From positions 1 through 64,000 of the forward strand of contig ML210233.1 in assembly GCA_004369085.1 (NCBI GenBank): DNA of 64,000 nt. Direction: 5' to 3'. This DNA comes from Coprinopsis marcescibilis. Its lineage: Eukaryota > Basidiomycota > Agaricomycetes > Agaricales > Psathyrellaceae. The notes under the pieces were generated by a model. The model saw nothing but the letters and a program-made list of their open reading frames with translations, was not told the DNA's origin and did no database searches. Below are positions 10,938 through 22,146 of the stretch, piece by piece. Position 1 is the first letter of the stretch. Every line of letters begins with the position of its first letter. A program made the position numbers and the translations under genes.

Positions 10938-12129
10938 GATGGCTTCAGAAGGCATGGCGCCCCCTCGCGGAGCCCCGCTGGACATCGAGTGCAAGGGGTT
11001 TTGGCCTCGTAGTCTTTCGTTGGCCAGGGGATTTGACAGGAGGACGATGTGTCCGCGTTGGAGCCAAGCCCCGTCCTGGTATTCGAGGAGGCGCGTCGAT
11101 TCCACCGCGTTTGCCCGATTTCACAAATTCCGGCAGGGGTTCAGAGGAAGCCACCATAAGCCACAAGTGCTGTCGACGTGGGGCCGCCTGTTTACTCTGA
11201 AACTATCAGCCTTGGATGAACCGAGTTTACCATCACATTTGCAAGTAATCCTGAAGCTCGAGCCCCGATGAAAGGACGGGTCGACCGTTGGATCGTGGCG
11301 TGGATTCGTCAAGTTAGGTTGGGCCACACGATTTGGAATACTTCGAAAGCGGTGAATTACTAGCCTCGGCGACTGGCTGCAGCCAAATGATCAGTGCCGG
11401 CGATGGAAAGGATGTGCGTGACTGAGAGCATTCCGGGTAGCAAGTGAGAGGGCCATAGATATATGTGTTAATCGTTCAGAGAATCAGAGTGCAATCAAAT
11501 AGCCAACGGTAAAGATACATACGAGAGGAATGTGGTTTCGACTTTCGACAACCCGATGGAACCAATGGGGGCTTGGTGGTGGTATGTGACACCATGAAAG
11601 TAGCAGATACTACAATGGTTGTCCGATTGATTTAGATGTCCTTGGCTTCGATAGGGGGCAACTTGAACGGGTTAGAGGTCGACAGGTTCTGTGTGCATAG
11701 TCAATCAGGAGCTGGCGTTCTTCCAGTTTGAACTTTTAGCCTCCAAAAGGCTCTATATAAGTTGACCTCAACTCGTCCAGCTCGATGAAGCCTTGATTTC
11801 GCGCTGACGGCAAGTGGGTTTTGGAGCGAGCGAGCGACTCGTCTCTCACCCAACTATTGGATGGAATACTGGTTAACGCTTTCTCTCTGTATATTAATTT
11901 GACCTCACCTAAGCATCGCCTATACGCGCACTGTTGGAAACTGTTGGTGTGCAACCAACTTGAACGTGGTCCACTGTCAAGCATGAGCTGACGCGCCTGA
12001 TTGACGGAATCAATTGACCTCACCGGGTTCCGGTATTGGCTTCGATTCCGACGCTGCTCTCCCGCTGACAATGACCACCAGTTAACCTACCTCTCCAACA
12101 CTCTCAGCTTCGAGTCCTACTCCTACAGA
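10938..12129. other. Intergenic, 1.2 kb
   Basis: Open frames of about 110 codons occur at 10939-11271 (+) and 11736-12071 (-), but neither shows a domain, a good start context or a consistent splice partner. I see no supportable gene. Confidence 0.45.
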
Positions 12130-12968
12130 ATGCTAGGTAAACCCCAAACCTCGCTCTAAAGCACAAAGCTGACGTACACTCGTCACCACAGTAATTGGCC
12201 TAACAGGTGGTATATCCACCGGTAAATCCACGGTCTCTACCCTCTTCAAGACCCACAACGTCCCTATCGTCGACGCAGACGTCATCGCCCGTGAAGTAGT
12301 CCAACCAGGCTCACCCGGACTCGCCAAAATCAAGACTATATTCGGCGACGAAGTGATACAGGAGGATGGCTCCCTCGACAGGAAGAAGCTAGGCTCTATC
12401 ATCTTCAATGACCCACACAAGCGAAAACAGCTCAACAACATCGTGCATCCTGCGGTACGCAAGGAAATGCTCTGGCAGGTCGTCAGGTACTGGCTGAGGG
12501 GCGAGAAATACTGCATCCTGGACGTACCCCTTCTCATCGAAGGACCCCTGTGGAAGATGGTTGGAAAGGTCGTGGTCGTTTACTGGTTCGTCGCTCGCCG
12601 CAGCCACTCATGATGCTTCCGACTGACACCTCCTTGCGCTGTTCACCAGTTCGGAAGAGCTTCAGCTGCAACGCCTTATGCTACGTGACAACTCCTCCCG
12701 CGAAGACGCGCTGTCCCGACTCCGGTCCCAATTACCTATAACCGAAAAGGTCGCATACGCAGACATTGTCATCGACAATTCTGGGACTCGCCCAGAGCTA
12801 GAACAACAAGTTCAGTCGCTGGTGGAGCGCTTCGACAAGGAAGCAGGCTGGAGTTGGCGTTTGAGCTGGTTATTCCCTCCGTACGGTGTGGCGTCTGCTG
12901 CAGGTCTCGTGTTATGGCGTTTCTTGCGGAGAAGGAAAACGAAACAGAAGCAGAGGCTACGAGGCTGA
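12130..12968 (+). CDS. CAB5: Dephospho-CoA kinase
   Basis: Three exons, 12130-12136, 12192-12585 and 12650-12968, give 239 residues. The first exon holds only ATG CTA G; its intron has donor GTAAAC, branch CTGAC and acceptor CACAG, and splicing restores the start MLVIGLTGGISTGKSTVS. That segment is the P-loop (GGISTGKS). It is followed by the substrate region DADVIAREVVQPGSPGL, the lid-like stretch NIVHPAVRKEM, DVPLLIEG, and the C-terminal RLMLRDNSSREDALSRL of the CoaE family. It phosphorylates the 3'-OH of dephospho-CoA with ATP, the last step of CoA synthesis. The last 35 residues form a hydrophobic segment (GVASAAGLVLWRF) followed by a Lys/Arg-rich end, suggesting a C-terminal membrane anchor, perhaps on mitochondria or ER. 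The gene sits between tRNA-Lys genes with no operon-like partner. Confidence 0.95.
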
Positions 12969-13112
12969 CCACGTATCGCTGAAGGGTTTCCACTCACATG
13001 TAACCCCTGGTATGACTGTTGACGTTTGCACAGTCTTCACCCATGTACGCTCACATTGCTTTCTTCCCCAACGTTATATCTTTCAATGAGCAAGCAAAAA
13101 AAGATCCAATTA

Positions 13113-13215
13113 GCCCACCGCGAGGGTCGAACTCGCAGCCTTCAGATAACACCTGCCCGGTGGAACCCACCCAGACATAAGAGTCTGACGCTCTATCCGA
13201 TTGAGCTAGGCGGGC
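13113..13215 (-). tRNA. tRNA-Lys(CTT) with intron
   Basis: Anticodon CTT with a 30-nt intron after A37. Unlike the other two CTT copies its acceptor stem is the fully paired GCCCGCC form. A seven-base T-run on the minus strand (13102-13096) follows about 10 nt downstream. Confidence 0.93.
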
Positions 13216-13361
13216 ATAGAACCACAGCGACATGCCGCTTTCGTGGGCCTATGCGGTTTTAGTCTTCTCATTAAAAATTGCATTTGAAACGCGCAGTTAG
13301 TTTAATTTGCTGTACAACCTTCCTGGAATTTTGCAAAAAGGTTCAACATAAGGAGACCAGG

Positions 13362-13453
13362 GCCCACCGCGAGGTTCGAACTCGCAGCCTTCAGATTCCT
13401 TGCACTTGGTATGCTTAAAAGTCTGGCGCTCTATCCGATTGAGCTAGGCGGGC
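13362..13453 (-). tRNA. tRNA-Lys(TTT), variant copy
   Basis: Anticodon TTT with a 19-nt intron. Two bases differ from its siblings: position 27 is C, so the outer anticodon-stem pair becomes a C-A mismatch, and the T-loop reads TTCGAAC instead of TTCGACC. The fold is otherwise intact and a T5 run lies at 13339-13335. It may be functional or beginning to decay. Confidence 0.87.
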
Positions 13454-14888
13454 TTGGCAGAAATCAACCTTGAGCGGTGAAGGCCCGCGTTTGTCGTTAT
13501 GGGACATCCTACCCTTGAAAGTAATATGATTACCTTGGTTTCTACAGTCAATCTATTGCCTATGTACATGGGGAACATCGGGGAGACGAACTGCGATGTG
13601 ATACTTTTTCCTGCAGGTAGAGCGGAATTGAATATCCTATTTCACCATCATACATCATAAGCCCTCTATATCGCGCCTAGCAGTACCTTAAAGCATGGTA
13701 TGTTAGTGCCTATCGAAGTTGGAATGAGAGACGGAACGTACTTATGAGACCACCAGTCGTCGCCAAGTCATCGCCCAGATGAAGTTCGGGAGGTATTCGT
13801 TATGTTAAAGCTCACAGCAATGTCCGGCTTCGTGCACCATACGTGAGTTGGCCAGGCGTTTCACCAGGCAATGCATGGCAGTTCATCACATTTCCTCGTA
13901 GTCAGTGCCGTTACCGTAGTCCTGTAGGAACGTGAGTGGGTCAGCCCGACAAGCCAATGAAACCCGAAGAGTGACTCGAGGAATGAAACCCCTAGGCCTT
14001 TCTCAGTCTGATTGGCATAAACAGGCTCGGTGAGCATGCAACGAACTTGTGCGCAATGATGATGTCCTCGCATCCCCTACCAGTCGATCTATGTCAAAGG
14101 TTTCACAACCGTCTTTATTCATATCAACTGCTAGTCGGTCGTAACCTGGATAATCAGAAGGCAAACCATCAGCTTGTTCCCAACTTGAGAAACCCGTTAG
14201 GATGAGATTACCTTGAAGTTCCGGTGTTTGTCACGACATTTTGACGAATGGACATTCCCGTAAGCTGCTCGTCGACCATCTGCTGGAGGTAAAGCCAGGA
14301 ACAGCCTCCACCGACCAGCATCTCGTGTTAAGCCGCATGGAAGAGAGGTCGTCCGGCGCACTAGGCGCTTGTCCCGAACACCGCCTGCTGCAGCGGGATA
14401 GAAAAGCGAGCCAGAAAGCAATTCTACTGGAGCGCATGCATTTGTAGTTGCCAACGCACTTGAGTATTGGCTTGAGGGGTACGATCGACAGTTCACGGGT
14501 GCTCTTGAATGGACCAAGCCCAAGGGTTGTGCAGCGTCAGCCCGCTAGTAACAATCCGAAAGTTTGATGGAAAAGTGGTTGGCCTGGATTGCCCGTGTTC
14601 AACGTTCAGTCCAGGAAAGAGCGCTCCAGGTGACGTCGTCAATATCGTAAACAATGTTGAGCGCAACAATCTGAAGGCGGCTGTAACAGGACGACCACTG
14701 ATTTCATTAGTTGGCAAGAGCTGGTGATAAATGCGATTCACTCAACGTACTCCGGAACCCTGATGATCATCGCTGGGCAAGAAAGTGACCATCGATCATG
14801 GAGATTTACAAAAAAGGTCAATGTTGTACCTCCCACCACCTTGTGGGAAGAGGGGAGAGTAAAAAGACTTCGGAGCTGCAAAATCAAA
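13454..14888. other. Intergenic, 1.4 kb
   Basis: Short overlapping frames on both strands around 14200-14740 have no motif, and none links by splicing to a longer product. The A-run at 14861-14865 is the probable terminator of the next tRNA. Confidence 0.45.
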
Positions 14889-14970
14889 GCCCACCGCGAG
14901 GGTCGAACTCGCAGCCTTCAGATGACCTTCCGTAAAAGTCTGACGCTCTATCCGATTGAGCTAGGCGGGC
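14889..14970 (-). tRNA. tRNA-Lys(TTT) with short intron
   Basis: Anticodon TTT with a 9-nt intron, the shortest of the seven. Exons match the consensus. On the 5' side a TATATAA element (14994-15000) lies about 25 bases upstream, a position where pol III genes sometimes carry a TATA box. Confidence 0.92.
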
Positions 14971-15509
14971 ACATATTCCCACATTGGGCCAGCTATATAA
15001 AGGGCGGTGGGCCTTGGCCCTTGGTGGCCCTCGCTGAGTTCTAAAGACTTCCAACGAGAACCCCCTCGACACTGCACACACGAGTAAGATCAACTTCCAA
15101 CGAGTTGATTAAAATCCAGGACGTATACGTGTTGTACATACGATGCGACTGTAGACGGAAAGCAAGGTAAACAGCAGCGGTAAAAGACGAGAAATGCAAT
15201 GTAGAAATTCGATCCAATCAGGTCTTCAATAGACAGTACCAATGAAAACATTATACTTTGGAAAAAGGGAAAGGCGATGAACGTGGAATGTATATGTACA
15301 GGGGATAAACATTGTATTTGGAAGAATGATAATGATGAACGTGAATGAAATGCAGCCTAAATGAGTGTCTGAGAAAGTAAGCTGGGTATAGCCATGATAT
15401 GCCTGTAAAAGTTGTATTGAGGGATGTGTCATTAGGCGTAAAAAAGTCATCATGAAAAGGCGTAAAAAATGTAAAGAAGTGTTGATTAGCACGATGACTG
15501 CAATACCTA
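14971..15509. other. Intergenic, AT-rich
   Basis: Contains the TATA-like element upstream of the tRNA and the 3' flank of the next minus-strand gene. No coding frame is supportable. Confidence 0.5.
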
Positions 15510-18175
15510 TCATGACGCAGGGTGCGTGGCGGAGGTCGATCCCAATACTTGAAGGCCCTTGATAAAGCTTTTCTTGAACTTGCGTACACGCGCCATGACA
15601 CCAGCAGAACCAGACCCTGAAGGAGTTCCAGTCCTCGATGGTCCGGCATTTTCATTCAAAGTCGGTTGACCGTCGACCGTATGTTGTTGCTGACTGAAAT
15701 CCGCCGTGTGTCGGAACCGGAACCGTTCGCTCTGTGTGGGTACGGCCAGAACTTTAAGGGAACCACTAGGAAGCGGAGACGTCGACAATCCCTCTACTTC
15801 AGCTTCTTGCTGTTGCTGAGCACGCTCCTGCTGCTCCAGCATCGCTAGCGTCATCCTCAGCTCCGTCTCCCCACTCATCGAGACCCCGATCCGATCCAAG
15901 CTCAAAGGCGGCGGAGGCGGAACCCCATGGCTAAGCCTTCGCCCGTGATTCGCACTCTTCGCCGCAAAGTTGGCCGAGCGCGCCACCTCCTCTTCCCCAG
16001 AAAACAGCCCGTACGACCACGTCCTCCGCTTGTGCCCACGAACGAACGCTTTTGACAGGCTATGGGACTTCTTGCCCTGCTTGGCTTTGTAAGACGAAGG
16101 CGCAGTTGAATTGCTAGCCTCCTCGTCGTCGACAACATCGACATAATTCTCGTCTTCCAGATCGAATACGCTCATGCCCTTGGTAGTTGTGGACCCAACC
16201 GAGTTCGTATGGCCGTGTGCCACATGGCTCGAGGAAGCACCAGAAGGAACAGCGCCCAAAGAAACCGGTCTCCTTGCGAACGGGGCTATAGCTGACATCT
16301 GCATAGCAAATGCTGAAGGCGGATGGTGGGCAGAGGTAGATACGGGACGTGAATTCGCAGGCGATACTTCCACTGATTGAGGTGGAGAGACTAATTTCGG
16401 CGGTGCGGGAGCAGACATGTGATGCTTGCGAATGGCGCTGTAATATGGACGACTGGGATGCCCAATGCGCGGGTTCGGTTGGGCAGGCACGACAGAGACC
16501 GGTGTAACGGTTTGGGAGGAAGGTCGAGTGAGTGACCCTGTGCTGGAACCATGGGTGGGCGACTGTTGGGGGCGGTCAACGTCGGTGTCGAGTGGCGGTG
16601 GCTGCATAATCTGTTGAGAAGAGGTGTCGGCGGTCTCACCGGGATACCTTGCTCTGGTGTCAATGTGTGCATCCGGGTGCGCCAGCTCCTTGGGGCTCGC
16701 TGCCGAAGAAGGAAATACAGAGTCATGCGTATTTGTCTTGACATTATCCCCCATATTATCGCCAGCGGCTGAGCCTTCGGATTCAGACGTTCCAGGTCGT
16801 TTGGAGAGCTTGAAAGAAACCGATATTGGCTTTGACGCCTTGAGCGAAGCCACGCTTACTTGTTTTTTCAGCGTGCTCGAGTTGATGGATGCAACAGGGG
16901 GAGGGCGTGAAGTGGGTGAAGCAGCGACACCGAGTCTCTTCTTCCTTCGCAGAGTGCGGTCCTCGCAGTCGAATCTTGCGAGTTTCTCGTCCGATAGAAC
17001 TTGGCCAGAGATTGGGGCAAGGTCGTGCTGCTTTAATTCGGGTATAGTGGTAACATGTGTTGATAGCGTCGAGGACTCCATGACGCGCAACGTGGTTGAG
17101 GATATACGCCTCGTGAGGGCTTTGGCTGCGTTGATCATGTTGGTGGTCGTAGATGTTGGCTGATTATTATTGATTATAGTTCGTGTGTTCGTGTCTGAAT
17201 TGGTTGACGAAGATGGTCCGACAGCAGAGGCAATTGAAAGAGAAAATAAAGACTTGGAGCGAGATCGTAAGCGACGTGAACTTGAGGAAGATGACGTTGA
17301 ATGAGGAGAAGCGTAAGAGGAGCCAGCCCCAGAATTATTAGAAGAAACAGCGCTGTGCGCTGAAACCTGAACGGACGAGACACAGGACGCTGTTGAATGG
17401 GACTGAATCGGAAGAGTAATCGTAAGTTGATACTATCGTATTTATTAGATAAAGTTTGCGTTTACTCACCATAGCAACGGGTGAAGATGACCTGTTGTCC
17501 TCGCAATGTGGGGGTCCGGACGCGTCGTCGTCGCGTTGAAACTGCCTGATATGTGAGCTAAGCTTGGTTTTCAACAGCTTCTCGAGAGTCGGGCGAGTCG
17601 GAGGCGACAACGGTGCTGATGGCGCTTTGGTTTCAATACGATCGTTGTGCAGGTCGGTGTTCAATCGACCACTTGTGACCACTACACCGTCTGGCTGTTG
17701 TAAACCTTGACCATGTGCGGAGGACCCTTTGTTGATTTGTCTCGTCACTTCTTGTATTTGAGGCTGGCACGAGGCTTCTGACGTCTTCTGTGATGCTATA
17801 GATGGGGGAGATAACGTCGGTGGTATTTCTTCGGTAATGGTTTGCCCGTACGGGCCTTCTTGCGTCGTCACTGCAGAAATGATACTCCAACTGACGCGCT
17901 TGTTGAGAGGTCTTTGGTCTTCGTCAAGGTTGGAGGTTTGGTAACATCGAAGACATATAGGAATCAAAGAGCTTGTTAACCCGCATTTTGAGCAGACAAA
18001 ATCCGCAGATCCATCTGAGGGCGTAAGCTGAAGCGAAGGTAGCGACCTGCATTTTGAAATGGACTTAATACGTATTCAGCAGCTGTCCCAGCAGGAATTA
18101 CAGCAGAAATTTTTTAAAACATACTTCTTGCCGCCGCGTATGCCTCTTTCCTGCCCTAGATGTTGTGTCCGCCAT
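15510..18175 (-). CDS. Ser/Pro-rich protein with N-terminal CxxC motif
   Basis: Three exons are inferred, 18175-18125, 18027-17470 and 17366-15510, giving 821 residues. Both introns (97 and 103 nt) have GTATGT or GTGAGT donors and CAG acceptors, and splicing keeps frame. Near the N-terminus FVCSKCGLTSSLIPICLRCY gives a CxxC-x8-CxxC arrangement like a small zinc ribbon. The middle is low-complexity Ser/Pro/Thr with a Ser-Arg stretch. Later come an acidic patch (DVVDDEE), a basic patch (GHKRRTWSYG), a Pro-rich run (GVPPPPPLSL) and a Gln-rich possible coiled coil (TLAMLEQQERAQQQQEAEVE). The C-terminus carries a basic helix (RVRKFKKSFIKGLQ). No enzyme domain is seen. A zinc-ribbon scaffold or regulator is possible but the function is unknown. 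Confidence 0.6.
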
Positions 18176-18823
18176 GCCTCGGATATTATGACCGTACGTT
18201 CGATGGCCTGCTAAGCGCCGATGCTGGAGAAACGTGGCTTATGAGTAGGCTATTGTGGGTAAACGGAGACAAGAACGAGGGCGCTCACCGCTGTGGGTAT
18301 TTAACACGGATCCTGCCGTGAATTCAACGTTTGACAATTGGACCGATGGACGTTCTGTCCATCTCTCAGGGCTTCAAAACAAAAGACCCAGTCTGGATGG
18401 AGGAAACTTAGCAGGCTAAACTATTTGTTTCCACCTTCCATGTATAGACATAGCATAGATGACTAATTAATCTAATTCATAAAATCGGGTAAACGGAGTG
18501 GGGTGGTGACTTCTGCTCACCTTTCTTCCAGAATTCCATGTCCATTTCGCAAATGACCCAAAAGGATAGCTCTGAACCGCCTCTTAATGCAATTTCGGGA
18601 CTTGTCTAGGCGATTCCAATGGACCATCCGGCTTTTCTGGGGTACCCATGCGTCTTGAACCAAATCCCTTGCAGGCTGCCTTGGTCCTTCGAGTCAGCCT
18701 CATGGCTTCGTTAAATGTGCCAGCCTGTGGTCACTGAACCGTTTCTGCTGGCTGTTCGTCTCAGTAGTCCTTTCTGGTCTCTGCTCTTGGGTGCACATCA
18801 AGATCTTCCCATGTGTATTGCCC
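18176..18823. other. Intergenic between divergent genes
   Basis: Shared 5' region of two divergently transcribed orphan genes, about 650 bases. No repeat or RNA gene seen. Promoter elements cannot be assigned with confidence. Confidence 0.45.
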
Positions 18824-21523
18824 ATGTCCGCTCGTTGGGCGTATAACATCCTTGATTGGCTACGCCGCGTCTGGACTTTTATATGCTCGCTGACCATATT
18901 CACGAGTCGCAGTCCTGGATTACCGGCACATAACCTACGCAGCTCGGCGGAGAAGCTCGAGTTCGTCGGCAATAACTATGATGATGGTTCTGGTACGGCT
19001 TTCGCCCTACACGTCCGTAGAGGTTGCAATTTATTTTATTCCTGATAGGGATTCGACAACAAAACTTTCTCCCTCACCCGAGTATCAATAATATTCGGCT
19101 GAAGGGAAAGAAGGCGACAAGTTCAAGCAGCAAAGAAGAGCGCAGAGAACGTAAGTTGGCAAAAGGAGCCAACACTACTCCAGTCGATGAGTACAGCGAT
19201 CCAAGGCACTTCGAGTAAGCCAAATCATCACGCAAATAAAACAATCAACTCATTATTTTCTTCAAGGCTATACACTCCTGCTACAAGGATGGTTCAGCAT
19301 TCTCTACCGCGTGTTATCATAACACCCTCGACCCCCAGCGAGCCTAGTCAAGCCAACTGGCGAGGCTTCAATCATCCTTACTCTGAATCCATTTCCTTTG
19401 TCACAGATAATACTCCCGATGTTAGCAGTGAATTGTCCAGCTCAAGCTCTTCTGAAGCCAATTTCAACACACCCCCAACTTTCTCCGACAACGAAATCTC
19501 CAACGACTCCCTCGAGGTAGCAATCCACTCTCACGAAGACTTCACAGCCCAAGTTGTCAGCGAATCCGTGGAAAGTATCGAAAAAGACAATGCCAAAAAG
19601 GACAACGGATTCGTTTTCACAGATTCTTTGACCGATATTGCATTTGGCTATCACAAGGGAAACCCCCCCTTCGCCGAAGGGCCCTCTAAACTGGCGAACT
19701 CTGCCCTTCAAGAAGCAGAGTGGCCGCTCGAAACCTCATTTAACGCTGAAGGATCTCCTATACAATTCAGTGCGGACAGCTTCTCCCAATATCAGTACAA
19801 CACCAGCACCCCAAAGTTGGATGGAGCACAACGTCTAGTCTATTATCATCACCAACTTGGCGACGCTGAGGAAACATTCTTCTCATTCGCGGACGAAAGC
19901 CTTAGGGACGACCAGTTTAGCATTTACCAGCTCGCTGGACGTCCCAAGAGCAATCTCCAATACGCAGATATTTTTGATTTCGATATGTACGCAGATTTGC
20001 GCGCTTCCATGGCGTCCATGGGTAAATACAGTCGACGGCGGTTCACCCAGGTGCCTCCTCCCCCACTTCCGCTCCACCTCGCCTCGTCCAACAACAGCCC
20101 TCCTCTCCCCAATCGTGCTGGGATTATTTTAAATCGTCAAAATATGGACGCAGTCGCATCAGAATACCAAGCCGTAACCGTTATGCTACCAGAATTCTCC
20201 AACGGCGCACCTATCTCTCAGGGAGCCGCTGCTATCGCAGTTCGAGAAAGCCGCCCCGATCCGAAGCAAGCGTCCGTCCGAGCTTTCGCCATACCCGCAA
20301 CCTCAACATCTCACCTTCTCGCGACGTCGAGAAACGCTCAACCGATGGTCACCGAAAACGAAGCCATAACGTCCAATCATCAGAACTTCTATCATGATTC
20401 CATTTTCCCTGGGCGTCAACTTCAGGCACAAACAGTCCACGGTGGTGATACGCCGGGTTCTATGAGCCCGCCTCCTTCGCCTCCGCATCCGTCGAGAAGA
20501 AGAAGGATGGACGAAATCGAATCTGCTGCTGCTTCCTCCGCTTCGCTGGACCTGCCGGACGAAGAAGCTTCGTCGAAGCGCCAGCACCAGCCTGACCTTG
20601 ACAATAGCGGTAACGGCAAGGACAGCACGGGCGCACGACCGACGTTTTTCCGTGATGCCTATTTCGCCGAGGACCCTTTTAGAATGGCTGGTATTGGTTC
20701 TTCTGGGCACCCAACCCTCCAACCACTACCAGAGAAGGCTAAATCGAATGTCAGCGAGGAGATTGTGGCGGGGGTAGAGGAGGAACGGGCGGAGTGGACG
20801 TCCTCGAACCACGATGGTGCACTTGGAGGACGGGCTTCTGAGAGAGTGGTTGAGAAAGAACTGCCAGCTAAGGGCGAATGGAATCTCGATGGGACCGGGA
20901 AGAAGAACTTGGAGAAGAGGGTTTCGGCTGGTGACGCTGGGTATGAGCAGCTTGGGTCTGCCCCTATCACCCTGCGTACGTATCCGCGTCGCGCTACTCC
21001 CCCCGAGTCCCGCTCACCCAGTCCTCTCGGACCGCGCCCGCTTCGCGTCGTGAACGGCCCGCCGCCTGCCAGCAATTCGTCCTTGGAGAAGACGGCTAGT
21101 GAGCATTCTACTCGGACGGTATCCGAGTCGAGCCTTGTGGTCTTGTCGACTTCTTCTTCCAGGCTCAATGTCGTTGTGGAATCGCGGGGTGGGAAGAGGG
21201 GTGGGATGATTGCTCACAAGGACAAGGAGAATATCCTTGCAGAACTGAGGTTGATTGAGGATGGGATGGGCGAGCAAGACCGAAGTGGGAAGTCACCTGG
21301 CCGCACGGCGATGCTTATGCACCGCGTCAATCGACAGGCGCAGCAGAGGCGCGCTGGGATCTTTTCCAACGCTTTGAGCGCCAGCATCGAGCCGGTCAGC
21401 ATGAACTTTGACATCAACCCAGACGCGTCGGGAGGGGTGCTGGTGTTTGATGAGCGCAAGAACATTTTCAGACTTGGTCATCGCCAGAATAACAGAATGG
21501 AAACTGAATTGGAAGAGGTTTAA
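18824..21523 (+). CDS. Large disordered protein of unknown function
   Basis: Three exons are proposed: 18824-18992, 19049-19214 and 19267-21523, giving 863 residues. The introns (56 and 52 nt) run GTACGG to CTGATAG and GTAAGC to TTCAAG, and the phases agree (1 and 2). Reading through instead would allow a start at 19187, giving 778 residues, but the upstream exons look coding (EERRERKLAKGANTTPVDEY). The first 40 residues include a hydrophobic stretch (VWTFICSLTIF) that could be a membrane segment. The bulk is Ser/Pro/Glu-rich, with Pro runs (VPPPPLPLHL; SPPPSPPHPSRRRR) and a basic cluster that could serve as a nuclear signal. A more ordered C-terminal segment includes NILAELRLIEDGM. No known domain. 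The N-terminal exons are less certain than the main exon. Confidence 0.6.
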
Positions 21524-22146
21524 TGTTTCATCTTGTCGCGCGAAAACACGACAAGTCTTTACAGGGGCTCATTTATCTTACTAGACTATGACGTAATGTT
21601 TGAATTGCAGTGGGAATAAAAGCGAAATCTTTGGTCGACACCTATCGACACCTGTTCACCACGTGTGTACTCTGAATGGGGCACCCGATTTGGTTCAGAA
21701 ATTGTGCTTTGCTACCACGCCGTGAAATGATCCATAATAATGAGGCTTGGAATGTAAGAGCCCCATTGAGATGACACAAAGAGGACGGCAAACATTCCTC
21801 GGTTGCTTCTCAGAAACTTGGGCAAGTCCCGATCTAAAGCGGAGGTAAACCCTTAAAGGGTTGCAGATGCTTGCAGGTGGTGGCCTCTCGACGCGTTGTG
21901 ATAGCCAACTGGCCACAGATTTACCAATGGTATCAACGTCCGAAGCAGTTGTCGCGAAACAAAGAGCCTTTCTCATGGAATTAGATCAACTTTTCCTCGA
22001 CGCGACAATGAGTGTGTGCGAGCTCATAAAACGCGTCCTGTCTGTGTGGCTAGAATCCAGTATTTTCCCCTCCCATTCCCTGTCTTTCCAGCCAACCACG
22101 ACATACAGCCTATCTCTGCACCTAGGGTAATCACCTCGCGACCACA
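21524..22146. other. Intergenic
   Basis: 3' flank of the orphan and 5' flank of the zinc-finger gene. A CT-rich tract just upstream of 22147 fits a fungal core promoter. No gene seen. Confidence 0.45.

Noticed and set aside
10939..11271. A + strand frame of 110 codons downstream of a tRNA
   Set aside because: No start context, domain or codon character, and it overlaps frames on the other strand. Treated as chance.
11645..11710. A short minus-strand peptide ending IEAKDI that looked like a terminal exon
   Set aside because: The preceding frame does not join in phase through any nearby donor, and no family matches.
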